Shown here one piece after another: positions 44,762 through 55,486 of a stretch of 64,000 nt of DNA; position 1 is the first letter of the stretch; each line of letters opens with the position of its first letter. Both the position numbers and the translations under genes were made by a program. The stretch comes from Meridianimarinicoccus roseus (lineage in GTDB: Bacteria > Pseudomonadota > Alphaproteobacteria > Rhodobacterales > Rhodobacteraceae): NCBI RefSeq assembly GCF_003172915.1, contig NZ_QGKU01000034.1, forward strand, positions 1,349 through 65,348. Direction: 5' to 3'. A model generated the notes under the pieces. It saw only the letters and a program-made list of their open reading frames with translations. It made no database searches and was not told where the DNA came from.

Positions 44762-46549
44762 ATGACCACGGATCACCGTCCGCGCGGAGCGAACGAATAC
44801 CGCCTGCAACGCCTGCGGCAGGGCAGCCTGCACGGCGTCGGTCCGGCGCAGAAGCCGCCGCGGCCCGACGCCGTGGTGAATTGCGGCTGGGGCCGGGTGC
44901 TGTTCGGGCAGACCTTCGCCACTTCCCAGGCACTGGCCGACGCGATCCGTGCCGAAGGTCCGGATCGGCGCGACGTTGCCTTTTACGTGCGCGACCCGCA
45001 TCTCGTGCTGGCCAACGCCCCGCAGGAGCTGTTTCTCGATCCGTCCAACACCTACCGGCTCGACCTTGCTACCTACCGGCCTGCGCGGTCGCGCAAGAAG
45101 TCGTTCTTCATCCGGCGCCTGACCAACCGCGCCGATGCCGAGGCGGTGAATACCATCTACCGTGCGCGGGGCATGGTGCCGGTGCCGCCAGAATTCTTCT
45201 GGTCCTCGCGCGACGCGCGGATGACGACCGTTTATGTCGCGGAATGTTCCGAAACCGGCAAGATCCTCGGTACGGTGATGGGGCTGGATCACGCGTTGAT
45301 CTTCGACGACCCGGAACGCGGCTCGTCGCTCTGGGCGCTGGCGGTGGCGCCTGACGCGGTGCAACCGGGCATCGGGCAAAGCCTGGTACGGCGGCTGGCC
45401 GAACAGTTCAAGGGGCGCGGGCTGGCCTACATGGACCTGTCGGTGATGCATGACAACACGCAGGCAATTTCACTGTACGAGAAGCTGGGCTTCAAGCGGG
45501 TGCAGGTCTTCGCGGTCAAGCGCAAGAACCCGATAAACGAGCCTCTCTTCACTGGCGGGCAGGGCGATGACGACGCGCTCAACCCCTATGCCAAGATCAT
45601 TGTGGACGAGGCCCGCCGCAGGGGCATCGCGGTGGACGTGATCGATGCCGGGGCGGGGCTGTTTCGGCTGATCTATGGCGGTCGGTCCGTCGCATGCCGC
45701 GAAAGCCTGTCGGAATTCACCACCGCCGTCGCCATGTCGATCTGCGATGACAAGCGTCTGACCCGGCGGATCGTGGAACGCGCGGGCGTCGTCGTGCCCG
45801 CGCAGATGACTGGCGGTACGCCGGAAACGCGGGCCCGCTTCGTGCAGGACGAAGGCGCTGTCGTGGTAAAGCCCGCCAGGGGAGAACAGGGCAGCGGCAT
45901 CGCCGTGGACCTGCGCAGCCCCGACGCCGTGGAAACCGCCGTCAGCGCCGCCAAGGCGATCTGCCCGGACGTGCTTCTGGAAACCTATTTCGAAGGTGAG
46001 GATCTGCGCCTCGTCGTGATCGACTATGTCGTCGTGGCCGCAGCGCTGCGCCGCCCGGCGGCCATCATCGGTGATGGCCAGACCGCGATCCGAGACCTGA
46101 TCGAGGCGCAGAGCCGCCGTCGCGAGGCTGCGACCGGCGGGGAAAGCCGCATCCCGATGGATGCCGAAACCGAACGGTGCCTTGCCGAACAGGATCTGGC
46201 TTTCGACGACGTGCTGCCCGAGGGGCGCCGCATCGCGGTACGAAAGACCGCGAACCTGCACACGGGTGGCACGATCCACGACGTAACCGGCGAAACCCAT
46301 CCCGCGCTGATCAACGCGGCCATCGCCGCGGCGAAAGCGATCGAGATCCCGGTCACGGGGATCGATCTGATGGTGAAATCGCCGCGCGAACCCGACTATA
46401 TCTTTATCGAGGCCAACGAACGCCCCGGCCTTGCAAATCACGAACCGCAGCCGACGGCGGAACGCTTTGTCGACCTGCTGTTCCCGCTGAGCCTGCCCGC
46501 GGCCGTGCGGCAGGCACAAACCCGGAGCGCCGGGAAAGGACATTCATGA
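44762..46549 (+). CDS. ngg: N-acetylglutaminylglutamine synthetase, GNAT plus ATP-grasp fusion
   Basis: 595 residues. A GNAT domain lies at about 115-255 (FFIRRLTNRADAEAVNTIY; later MDLSVMHDNTQAISLYEKLG), and an ATP-grasp ligase related to cyanophycin synthetase at about 285-565 (VVVKPARGEQGSGIAVDL, FEGEDLRLVVIDYVVVAA, IFIEANERPGL). Together they acetylate and join two glutamines to make the dipeptide amidated by AsnO. The 3' end overlaps the M42 gene (ATGA), supporting one transcript. Confidence 0.92.
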   Translation: MTTDHRPRGANEYRLQRLRQGSLHGVGPAQKPPRPDAVVNCGWGRVLFGQTFATSQALADAIRAEGPDRRDVAFYVRDPHLVLANAPQELFLDPSNTYRLDLATYRPARSRKKSFFIRRLTNRADAEAVNTIYRARGMVPVPPEFFWSSRDARMTTVYVAECSETGKILGTVMGLDHALIFDDPERGSSLWALAVAPDAVQPGIGQSLVRRLAEQFKGRGLAYMDLSVMHDNTQAISLYEKLGFKRVQVFAVKRKNPINEPLFTGGQGDDDALNPYAKIIVDEARRRGIAVDVIDAGAGLFRLIYGGRSVACRESLSEFTTAVAMSICDDKRLTRRIVERAGVVVPAQMTGGTPETRARFVQDEGAVVVKPARGEQGSGIAVDLRSPDAVETAVSAAKAICPDVLLETYFEGEDLRLVVIDYVVVAAALRRPAAIIGDGQTAIRDLIEAQSRRREAATGGESRIPMDAETERCLAEQDLAFDDVLPEGRRIAVRKTANLHTGGTIHDVTGETHPALINAAIAAAKAIEIPVTGIDLMVKSPREPDYIFIEANERPGLANHEPQPTAERFVDLLFPLSLPAAVRQAQTRSAGKGHS

Positions 46550-47718
46550 GCCGACTGGAAATCGACATCGACTATCTGCGGGACCAGTTGCACGATCTTC
46601 TGACGATCCCCAGCCCGACCGGGTTCACCGACACGATCGTACGGCACGTCTGCGCCGAACTGGACAAGCTTGGTCTGGATTACGACCTGACGCGGCGTGG
46701 CGCGATCCGGGCGCTGCTGCCGGGGCGACAATCGGCCGGCGCGCGGGCGGTGGTCAGCCATGTCGACACGCTGGGCGCGCAGGTCAAGGCGATCAAGCCC
46801 AACGGTCGCCTTGAACTGGTGCCCATAGGGACATGGTCGGCGCGTTTCGCCGAAGGTGCCCGCACCACGATCTTCACCGATCGCGGCACCTATCGCGGGA
46901 CCATCCTGCCGATGCGTGCCTCGGGCCACACCTATGGCGATGGGGTGGACGATCTGCCGGTCGGCTGGGAGCATGTGGAAATGCGCATCGACGCCTATAC
47001 CAACCACGCCGAGATGACCTATCGGCTGGGCATCGAGGTGGGCGACATCATCGCCATCGACCCGCAGCCCGAATTTCTTGACAACGGATTCATCGTCTCG
47101 CGGCACCTCGACAACAAGGCCGGCGTTGCGGTGATGCTGGCGGCTTTGAAGGCCATGAAGGCCACGGAAAAGCCGCCCGTGGACATCTTCTGGCTATTCA
47201 CCATCGCGGAGGAGGTCGGGCATGGCGCGGCCGCCGTGGTGCTGCCTGACATCGCGAGCATGGTCGCGGTGGACAACGGCACCAGCGCGCCGGGCCAGAA
47301 TTCGGCCGAGTTCGGAGTAACCATCGCGATGGCGGACCAAACCGGGCCGTTCGACTATCACCTGACGCGCAAGCTGGTGCAGCTTTGCCGCGACAACGAT
47401 ATCCGCGTGCAGAAGGACGTGTTTCGTTACTATCGGTCCGACAGCGCGTCGGCGGTGGAAGCGGGCGCCGACGTGCGCACCGCGCTGGCCACATTCGGGG
47501 TCGATGCCAGCCACGGCTATGAACGCATCCATATGCACGCGCTGCGCAGCCTGTCCGAGATGCTGACCTGCTACGGCCTGAGCGAAGTCGAAATCCCGCG
47601 TGACCGCGACCTGCTGGGGTCGCTGGAAGGCTTCACGCGCCAGCCGGACGAGGACGTTCTGGCCGAACAGGCCCTGACGCCCGAAACCGAACTGGCGCAG
47701 AACGCACGGGGCCGCTAG
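46546..47718 (+). CDS. M42-family hydrolase of the NAGGN cassette
   Basis: 390-residue zinc aminopeptidase-like protein of the osmoprotectant-associated M42 group. Metal and catalytic motifs: SHVDTLG, RHLDNKAG, TIAEEVGHGAA with the catalytic Glu, VAVDNG, and a C-terminal His in ERIHMHALRS. It is the third member of the conserved trio; it probably hydrolyses the osmolyte or a related dipeptide, which is inference. Its stop is 1 base from the convergent VPLPA-CTERM gene. Confidence 0.9.
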   Translation: MSRLEIDIDYLRDQLHDLLTIPSPTGFTDTIVRHVCAELDKLGLDYDLTRRGAIRALLPGRQSAGARAVVSHVDTLGAQVKAIKPNGRLELVPIGTWSARFAEGARTTIFTDRGTYRGTILPMRASGHTYGDGVDDLPVGWEHVEMRIDAYTNHAEMTYRLGIEVGDIIAIDPQPEFLDNGFIVSRHLDNKAGVAVMLAALKAMKATEKPPVDIFWLFTIAEEVGHGAAAVVLPDIASMVAVDNGTSAPGQNSAEFGVTIAMADQTGPFDYHLTRKLVQLCRDNDIRVQKDVFRYYRSDSASAVEAGADVRTALATFGVDASHGYERIHMHALRSLSEMLTCYGLSEVEIPRDRDLLGSLEGFTRQPDEDVLAEQALTPETELAQNARGR

Positions 47719-47719
47719 G

Positions 47720-48469
47720 TCAGGCGGCTTTTCGCCGGGCGGTGCGGCGCAGGCCGGCCAGCGCGGTCACGCCCGCCATCAACAGGGCGACGCTGGCGGG
47801 CAGCGGCACCGCGCTTGGCGGCGGGGCGTTGACCGGTACGCTCAGCCCGATCCCGGCGTCATCGATGCCGAAGCCGTCGTTCAGCTTGGCGTGGCGGAAG
47901 GTCAGCGTCAGCTCGTCGATCGCCGACGCGAAACTCAGCATCACCATCTCGGTCGCGCCGTTGCTGCGTTTTGCGGTCACGTCAGCCAGAGTCACGGAGC
48001 CGACAGCGAGCTGGAAGTCGGCGCCGGTGTCGGCGATGTCGCTCAACGTGAAGAACACACGGTCGAAGAACCCGACACCTGAGATCGCCCAGTCGACGCC
48101 GCTCGTGTCGTTGCTGTCAAGGAACTGTGTGCCGCCGATCGTCGTGTTGCTGCGCCCGTAGACCCCACTGTCGCGCAGGAACAGGCCCGTCCCTGTGTTG
48201 CCGGACGTGCCACTGACCGTGCCGCCCGACCCGGTGCCGCCAATGGTGGCGAACCGGCCGACGCTGGTGGCCAGCGGGCCGCTGATCTCACCGGCGGTGA
48301 AGCTTTCGAAATCCTCCACGAGGCTGCTGTTCAGCGCCCCAATGCGGTCGTTGAATACGGTGGCGTCGAAGGTTTCGATTGTTGCCGAGGACAAGGTCGC
48401 GCCGACTGCTGGCAGGGCTGCGGCACCGGCCAGGGTGGCGGCAAGAACAAGGCGGGACAGGCGGGACAT
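47720..48469 (-). CDS. VPLPA-CTERM sorting-signal protein
   Basis: 249 residues with an N-terminal signal peptide (RLVLAATLAGAAALPAVGA) and a C-terminal tripartite sorting signal: AVPLPASVALLMAGVTAL, then a basic tail LRRTARRKAA. This is the Rhodobacterales form of PEP-CTERM, processed by an exosortase not present in the window. The middle is Gly/Ser/Thr-rich (GGTGSGGTVSGTSGNTGTG), as expected of a secreted matrix or surface protein. AAGGAG precedes the ATG. Confidence 0.87.
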   Translation of the reverse strand: MSRLSRLVLAATLAGAAALPAVGATLSSATIETFDATVFNDRIGALNSSLVEDFESFTAGEISGPLATSVGRFATIGGTGSGGTVSGTSGNTGTGLFLRDSGVYGRSNTTIGGTQFLDSNDTSGVDWAISGVGFFDRVFFTLSDIADTGADFQLAVGSVTLADVTAKRSNGATEMVMLSFASAIDELTLTFRHAKLNDGFGIDDAGIGLSVPVNAPPPSAVPLPASVALLMAGVTALAGLRRTARRKAA

Positions 48470-48713
48470 GGCGCAACTCCTTACAAATCACTCATCTTCG
48501 GGTAGAGCAATCGGTGTCGAACGGCAAATGGACGTTCGTAAGATGGTTATCGCTCCGCCAAAGGTCGGCTCTTGAAAGTCCAAACGACAGCGGCTCCCGC
48601 CGATTTAGTAGCGCTGCCTCGCGAACGTGGCTTTTTTTCGGCATGCGCGCTGGCCGCTTGCCAAGGGCGCGCGCATTTGCGTAAGCCGGGCGCAACCTGA
48701 AAGGGGGGCCGCG

Positions 48714-50012
48714 ATGTTCCGTTTCCTGTTTCGCCTTGTTCTGTTGGTCTGCCTTGTCGGGCCCTTCGCCTTCGCCTGGGGCGCGCTGCAACCGGATCCC
48801 GCGCTGCCGGCGTCGGCCACGATGAATCCGCGCATGGCGGTGCAGGCGCGGGGACTCGCGGTTCGGATGCGGACCGCGATGGAGGCCCCGCCTTCGGCAG
48901 ACGGGCTGGTACGGGTCGTGGCAAGCCAGACCGAATTGAACAGTGCGATCGCGGCGATGTCGCGGCTGGTGCGCCCGCTGCGCGGCCAGAGTATCGTGGA
49001 CGATGGCGGGGTGCGTGTTGCGATCTCGGGCCAGGTGCCGCATCTACCCGATCTCGGCTGGATCAACTTCAGCGCGCAGGCCGCGCCGTCGGTCGAAGGG
49101 CTGGACATCACCCGGATCACGCTGGGGCGGATGTCGCTGCCGCCCGGCCCGACTGTCGCGGCGCTGCGCGGTCTGCTGGACCTCGCCACGCCAGACGACA
49201 TGGGCACGCTGATCTTCGGCAGCATCTCGGGGCTGGTCACGGAACCTGGTAAGGCCACACTGGTGCTGGATGCGGGGTCCGGCGACGAGGGGCAGCTTTT
49301 CGCGCGGATCAAGACCGGCCTGCGCCAGCTTGCCGGTGTCGGTGACGCCGGAGCCGCCGCAGAGCATTACACGGCCATGTCGGATGCGGCGCGTGCCGGC
49401 GAACTGCCTGCCCGTGGCTCTGCCCTACCGTGGATCCGTTTCGCGCTGGTGCGGGTGTCCGAAGCCGGGCATGACACGCGGGCCGCGCTGCGCGCGGATC
49501 TGCAGGCCGCGTTCGCCGCGCTCGGGGCCCATTGCGGCAGCCGCAGCGCCACCGAGACGGTCATCGGCCCGTTGCCGGTGCCCGATGTCGACTCGCCCTG
49601 CGCAGGCACGCAGCTGGGCGGCCGGAGCGATCTGCGCCAGCACTTCACCTTGTCTGCCGCGCTTACCGCGGCGGGCGGCGCGGGCGTGTCCTTCGGGTTC
49701 GGCGAGGTGAAGGAACTGCTGGATGCGGGCCGATCCGGCGGGTCAGGTTTCTCGTTCGATGACATCGCGATGGACCGGGCTGGTATCGCGCTGGCTGAAC
49801 GCGCACTGGCGGGCGATGCTGCCGATCTCGCTTCGTTGGTTGGCCGCATCGCGGTGGAAGCCGATGTCGCTCCGGATGTGAGCGGCCTGCCGTCACTGAT
49901 GTCCGAAGCGGAATTCGCGGCACGCTACGGCGCGGTGGACAGCCCCCGCTACGACGCGCAGATCGCCGAGATCGACGCCCGCATCGCGGCGCTCCCGGTG
50001 CACGCCGACTGA
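48714..50012 (+). CDS. Uncharacterised exported protein
   Basis: 432 residues, beginning with a membrane anchor or signal sequence (FRFLFRLVLLVCLVGPFAF). The rest is soluble, probably periplasmic, with regular alternating strand patterns (VRVAISGQVPHLPDLGWINF, GLDITRITLGRMSLPPG) and two Cys (about 283 and 305) that might form a disulfide. No domain is recognised. The strong Shine-Dalgarno AAGGGGGG and good coding character make it a real gene. Divergent from the VPLPA-CTERM gene. Confidence 0.7.
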   Translation: MFRFLFRLVLLVCLVGPFAFAWGALQPDPALPASATMNPRMAVQARGLAVRMRTAMEAPPSADGLVRVVASQTELNSAIAAMSRLVRPLRGQSIVDDGGVRVAISGQVPHLPDLGWINFSAQAAPSVEGLDITRITLGRMSLPPGPTVAALRGLLDLATPDDMGTLIFGSISGLVTEPGKATLVLDAGSGDEGQLFARIKTGLRQLAGVGDAGAAAEHYTAMSDAARAGELPARGSALPWIRFALVRVSEAGHDTRAALRADLQAAFAALGAHCGSRSATETVIGPLPVPDVDSPCAGTQLGGRSDLRQHFTLSAALTAAGGAGVSFGFGEVKELLDAGRSGGSGFSFDDIAMDRAGIALAERALAGDAADLASLVGRIAVEADVAPDVSGLPSLMSEAEFAARYGAVDSPRYDAQIAEIDARIAALPVHAD

Positions 50013-50014
50013 CC

Positions 50015-50036
50015 TGCCGCGCCATCGGCTGCGGCA
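50015..50036. terminator. Hairpin between convergent genes
   Basis: TGCCGC and GCGGCA pair around a 10-base loop directly after the stop of the exported-protein gene and before the end of the convergent PAS gene. No T-run; weak evidence. Confidence 0.3.
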
Positions 50037-50063
50037 CCGAACAGGGGCATCCCGGCTGCGCGA

Positions 50064-51332
50064 TCAGCGCCGCAGGTGTTCCAACACGCAGCGGGTGATC
50101 GCATCGGCCGCGTCTTCGATCTTTTCTAAGTTCTCTGCAATCTCGTCATGGAAGTTGTCGAGTCGCTCCACGATGGTTTCCAGCCCGTCGGCCTTGCCCT
50201 GCAGGATCCCGCTTTCCACCCGGCAGGTGATCCGGATGGACGAAAGCCCGACCACGAGCCGCCGCAGGAAATCGGCATCGCGGCGCACCCGCACGGCCCC
50301 TTCGATCGCTTCTTTCAGAGCGGTTTCCGATCCGGCAAGGTATTGCAGGCACAGTTTGTCCAGCCTTTCCGCCTCGGTCTCGCGGTCCACGCCGGGGTAG
50401 TTGTGACCGTCCGCGAGGAAAGCGTCGCGCACTTCGTGCATGATCCGCTCCGCGCATAGCAGGAACAGGCTGCGCTCGTCCTTGGTGCTGGCAAAGATTC
50501 CCTCGGCGCTGCGCGGGATCGACAGATCGCGCAGGTGCTGGCGAATGTCCTTCAGCATCAGGTCGTAACCCTTTGCGATCTCGTTGATCGTGCCGCGCCC
50601 GACTGTCAGCCGTACCGCGTTGATCCGCATGTTCGCGGTCAGCAGCTCCGCCGTGCCGAACTTGCGCGTCAGGTCGGCCTTTTCCTCGGCGATCCTTTGC
50701 GAAAAACGCATGATCGCCTCGATATCGGTGACTTCAGGGTCGGGGCTGCGGCCCATCGCGGCCAGACGCGCGGTGTACTCGGCATACAGTGCGGTTGTCT
50801 GGAAGCTGTAGTAGCTGGGAAACCCGAGCGCCGAAATGCGGTCCAGCAGCAGTTGCGCGCTGTCCTCGGGTTTGAGCTTCTCTTCGATCTCGCGGCGGCG
50901 CAGGGCGGCGTATTCGGCTTCCACAACGGCAAGCATCTTGCTGGTGGGCTTGATCCGCACGGACAGGAACCCGCCGGGAATTGGCGTGACCAGCGCGAAA
51001 ACCCAGTAGTAGAGTCCGTCACTGGCCTTGTTCTTGACATAGGCCCCGACCGGCTTGCCGGCCTGGATGCCTTTCCACAGCAGCCAGAACGCCGCGCGGG
51101 GCATGTCCGGGTGTCGGATGATCTTGTGCGGGGCGTTCAGCAACTTGTCGGACGTGAAACCGGCGATGCGCACGAAGACGGTGTTGAACGCCTTGATGAT
51201 GCCCCTCTCATCGGTCCGCGAGAAGAAGATCTCATCGACCTCGAAGGGCGCGGCCCCGCTGGTCGGTCGGGCGACAGTGCTGCGCACATCCTGAGGTGCG
51301 AAGCCGGGGTCGGGCGTGAAGGGCTTGTTCAT
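50064..51332 (-). CDS. PAS-domain protein, Aer-like sensor without a clear signalling domain
   Basis: 422 residues, no membrane segment. Residues 33-130 are an Aer-type PAS domain (SRTDERGIIKAFNTVFVRI, then APHKIIRHPDMPRAAFWLLW), which in Aer binds FAD. The remaining 290 residues are helical. Around 228-262 is a stretch (AELLTANMRINAVRLTVG) that vaguely recalls the conserved chemoreceptor hairpin but lacks its key residues. It may sense redox state and act through protein contacts; output unknown. ATG at 51332 chosen. Confidence 0.75.
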   Translation of the reverse strand: MNKPFTPDPGFAPQDVRSTVARPTSGAAPFEVDEIFFSRTDERGIIKAFNTVFVRIAGFTSDKLLNAPHKIIRHPDMPRAAFWLLWKGIQAGKPVGAYVKNKASDGLYYWVFALVTPIPGGFLSVRIKPTSKMLAVVEAEYAALRRREIEEKLKPEDSAQLLLDRISALGFPSYYSFQTTALYAEYTARLAAMGRSPDPEVTDIEAIMRFSQRIAEEKADLTRKFGTAELLTANMRINAVRLTVGRGTINEIAKGYDLMLKDIRQHLRDLSIPRSAEGIFASTKDERSLFLLCAERIMHEVRDAFLADGHNYPGVDRETEAERLDKLCLQYLAGSETALKEAIEGAVRVRRDADFLRRLVVGLSSIRITCRVESGILQGKADGLETIVERLDNFHDEIAENLEKIEDAADAITRCVLEHLRR

Positions 51333-51507
51333 GGTGTTCCTTTTCCGGCGAGCGGGACGTGTCGGCACAGGTCGGCAAAACTCCCTAACGGCTGGCGATT
51401 GCGGAGGGTTAGGTGAAAACGCCAGAAACCTGCCGCGCGCGGCCCTGTCGGGATTGGCGGGTTCCGTGGGCTTGCACGCCGCGTGCCACCCAGCACGGTC
51501 CGCGGCA

Positions 51508-52755
51508 TCAGGGGCGCCGCGGCCCGTTGCCGGCAAGCTCCTTCAGCGCGGCAAGCATCACCTCCGCGCCGGGCAGGATGTCGGCCCAGTCAGTGTGCTC
51601 TTGCGGGGCGTGGCTGATCCCGCCCCGGCTGGGTACGAAGATCAGCGCGGCCGGACACAGGGTCTGCATGGTCTGAGCATCGTGCCCCGCGCCTGATGGC
51701 ATGTGCTGCGCGGCATGTCCGCAGGTCGCCGCTGCGCGGGTCAGAACGTCGCGCAGCGGCCCGTCCAGTGCAGTGGGCGCGATCCAGCTGCGTTCGGCGA
51801 CCTTGGTCCGCAAGCGGTGGGCCGCGGCGGCATCGGCCAGCGCGTCCTCAAGCGCGGCGCGCAGCCGCCGCATTACCCCTTCGTCGGTATCGCGCAGCAC
51901 AACCGAGAATTCCGCGCGCCCCGGGATCGTGTGCACCTCGTCCGGGTGCAGCGCGACCTTGCCTATGGTGATGCGCGACTGGTCTGTGCCCACCGCGTCA
52001 GCGATCGCGGGAATGGCGGCTGCCATCCGCGCCAGCCCGGCGAAGGCGTCGGCGCGCACCGGCATGGGCGTAGTGCCGGAATGGTTCGCGGTCCCCTCCA
52101 GCGTGATCTGAAGCACGCAGCATCCCGACACCCCTGTCACGATTCCGACGGGCATTCCCGCTGCTTCCAGCACCGGGCCTTGTTCGATGTGCAGTTCGAG
52201 GAACGCCGCCGCGTGGCCGGGAGGTAACGCCGCCGTGTCCGCCGCCGCCGGATCAAGCCCGCATGCGCGCATGGCATCGGTCAGCCGCACGCCGTTCGCG
52301 TCGCGCGCGCCAGAGACCCATTCCGCCCCGGCGATGCCCGCCAGCGCCTGGCTGCCCAGCATCCCGCCGAAGCGGCCCTCTTCCTCGGCGGTGGCGGTGA
52401 CCTCGATCGCGCAGACGGGGGCCACATCGGCGTCGCGCAGCGCGCGAACGCATTCCAGCGCCACAGCCACGCCAAGCGCCCCGTCGAACGCCCCGCCCTG
52501 CGGCACGGTATCGAGATGAGATCCGGCCAGGATCGCAGGCCCCTCCGACGGCCCGAAGCGCCCGAACAGGTTGCCCACCGCGTCGCGCCGCACCGCCAGC
52601 CCGTCGCGGCGCATCTCGTCCGCGACCCAGTCGCGAGCGGCCATGTCGGCGGCGCTGTAGCCGATCCGGTCGAACCCGCCGGTCAGCGGGTCACGGCCGA
52701 AGGCGTTGATCCCGTCGAGGAGGCGGCGCAGGCGGTCGGGGTCGATACGGGGCAT
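51508..52755 (-). CDS. M20-family amidohydrolase (N-carbamoyl-amino acid/allantoate type)
   Basis: 415-residue binuclear metal hydrolase of the HyuC/AllC group. Motifs: AGSHLDTVPQGGAFDGALGV, EEEGRFGGMLGSQALAG, LHIEQGPVLE, ANHSGTTPM, and the C-terminal FVPSRGGISHAPQEHTDW. It should hydrolyse N-carbamoyl amino acids or ureido compounds, releasing ammonia and CO2; the exact substrate cannot be told. It is divergent from a peptide-type ABC transporter that may import its substrate. ATG at 52755 has AAGGAC upstream. Confidence 0.88.
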   Translation of the reverse strand: MPRIDPDRLRRLLDGINAFGRDPLTGGFDRIGYSAADMAARDWVADEMRRDGLAVRRDAVGNLFGRFGPSEGPAILAGSHLDTVPQGGAFDGALGVAVALECVRALRDADVAPVCAIEVTATAEEEGRFGGMLGSQALAGIAGAEWVSGARDANGVRLTDAMRACGLDPAAADTAALPPGHAAAFLELHIEQGPVLEAAGMPVGIVTGVSGCCVLQITLEGTANHSGTTPMPVRADAFAGLARMAAAIPAIADAVGTDQSRITIGKVALHPDEVHTIPGRAEFSVVLRDTDEGVMRRLRAALEDALADAAAAHRLRTKVAERSWIAPTALDGPLRDVLTRAAATCGHAAQHMPSGAGHDAQTMQTLCPAALIFVPSRGGISHAPQEHTDWADILPGAEVMLAALKELAGNGPRRP

Positions 52756-52907
52756 GGCGTCTGTCCTTTCCTGGGCGCGCCGAAGCCGTTCGCTCGCGCG
52801 CGGGCTGCGCAAAATCGGTGCATCCGCCGTGTTTTTCGGCCCCCGGGGGTTGTGCTGCACCCGGGGGCAGGGGCTAGGCTGACCCAAAGCATAACAGGGA
52901 GAGATCG

Positions 52908-54464
52908 ATGAAACACCTTCTGAGGGGCGTTTTCCTGGCCGCTGTTTTTGCGGCTGCCCCGGCGGCGCAGGCCCAGACCCCACCGGGCGTGCTGGTCGTC
53001 GGGCAGATTGCCGAGCCGAAATCGCTTGATCCGCACGCGGTCACCGCAGTCAACGATTTCCGGATCCTGATGAACGTCTATGACGGGCTGGTCCGCTATG
53101 CGCCCGGCACGCTCGAGGTGGAACCGGCGCTGGCGACCAATTGGGACGTGTCCGCGGACGGCACTGTCTATACCTTCTACCTTGCCGAGGACGTGACCTT
53201 CCACGACGGATCCGCGCTGACCGCCGAGGTGGTGAAGTTCAATTTCGAGCGGATGCTGAACGAGGATCATCCATTCGCCGATACCGGCCCGTTCCCACTG
53301 TCGTTTTTCTTCGGTGCGGTCGAAAGCGTGGAGGCGGTGGACGATCTTACCGTGCGCTTCACGCTGAACGAACCTTATGCGCCTTTCCTGTCCAATCTCG
53401 CCTACCCGACCGGGCTGATCGTCAGCCAGGCGGCCGTCGAGGAATACGGTCAGGATTTCGGGCGCAACCCGTCCGGCACCGGCGCTTATCGGGTGGTGGA
53501 CTGGACCCCGAACCAGCGTGTCGTCGCGGAGGCGAACCCGGACTACTGGGACGGTGCGCCGACGCTCGATGCGGTGATCTTCCGTCCGATCACCGACGCC
53601 AACACCCGCATCGCCGAGATGCTGTCCGGCGGGCTCGACGTGATGGTGGAGGTGCCGCCGGACGCGCTGGCGCAGTTCCGCGAGGATGCTGCCTTCGAAG
53701 TGCTTGAACAGGCCGGCCCGCATCTGTGGTTCCTGATCCTGAACGCGAAGGAAGGCCCGTTCGCCGACAAGCGCGTTCGGCAGGCCGCCAACTACGCCAT
53801 CGACAAGGCGGCACTGGTGGATGACATCCTGCAGGGCACCGCCGAGGTCGCGGCGGGCCCGACCCCGCCCGCCTTCGCCTGGGCCTACAACGAGGAACTG
53901 GAACCCTATCCGTACGATCCGGACCGCGCGCGCGCCCTGCTGGACGAGGCCGGCTATGGCGGCGAGACGGTGACCTTCTTCGTGACCGAAGGCGGATCGG
54001 GGATGCTTGATCCGGTGGCGATGGGCACCGCGATCCAGGCCGATCTCGAGGCCGTCGGCATGGACGTCGTGATCGAGACATACGAATGGAACACCTTCCT
54101 GGGCGAGGTGAACCCCGGTCTTGAGGGCAAGGCGGATATGGCCGAAATGGCGTGGATGACGAACGATCCGGACACACTGCCCTACCTTGCGCTGCGCACC
54201 GACGCCTGGCCCGACAAGGGCGGCTTCAACTCGGGCTACTATTCCAACCCCGAGGTGGACGCGTTGCTGAACGAGGCGCGCACGGCCGTCGACCAGGACC
54301 GCCGGGCAGAGCTTTACAAGCAGATGCAGGTGATCGTGCAAGAGGAGGCGCCTTGGGTCTTCGTGGCGAACTGGAAACAGAACGCTGTGGTGAGTGACCG
54401 GGTCGGCGATTTTGCGCTGGAGCCGTCCTTCTTCCTGCTGCTGCAGGACGTGAGCAAGCCCTGA
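52908..54464 (+). CDS. Dipeptide-type ABC transporter, substrate-binding protein
   Basis: 518-residue SBP family 5 (DppA/OppA) protein with a signal peptide (GVFLAAVFAAAPAAQAQ). Typical features: EPKSLDPHAVTAVNDF, PALATNWDVSADGTVYTFYL, and ADKRVRQAANYAIDKAALV. The family binds peptides, glutathione, nickel or opines. The adjacent M20 amidohydrolase suggests a peptide-like or ureido substrate, which is inference. Confidence 0.92.
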   Translation: MKHLLRGVFLAAVFAAAPAAQAQTPPGVLVVGQIAEPKSLDPHAVTAVNDFRILMNVYDGLVRYAPGTLEVEPALATNWDVSADGTVYTFYLAEDVTFHDGSALTAEVVKFNFERMLNEDHPFADTGPFPLSFFFGAVESVEAVDDLTVRFTLNEPYAPFLSNLAYPTGLIVSQAAVEEYGQDFGRNPSGTGAYRVVDWTPNQRVVAEANPDYWDGAPTLDAVIFRPITDANTRIAEMLSGGLDVMVEVPPDALAQFREDAAFEVLEQAGPHLWFLILNAKEGPFADKRVRQAANYAIDKAALVDDILQGTAEVAAGPTPPAFAWAYNEELEPYPYDPDRARALLDEAGYGGETVTFFVTEGGSGMLDPVAMGTAIQADLEAVGMDVVIETYEWNTFLGEVNPGLEGKADMAEMAWMTNDPDTLPYLALRTDAWPDKGGFNSGYYSNPEVDALLNEARTAVDQDRRAELYKQMQVIVQEEAPWVFVANWKQNAVVSDRVGDFALEPSFFLLLQDVSKP

Positions 54465-54541
54465 CCCGGGCCGCGCGGCGCATCGCCAGCCCGCTCGCCC
54501 GGGCCGGTCCTTGCGATGCGCCGCAATTGCGGGAGTGATGC

Positions 54542-55485
<944 letters not shown>

Positions 55486-55486
<1 letters not shown>

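Noticed and set aside
42932-45451. Minus-strand open frame of 839 codons
   Set aside because: It lies fully antisense to asnO and ngg, which have clear catalytic motifs. In GC-rich DNA such long shadow frames are common, and its translation is Arg/His/Gly-rich with no domain.
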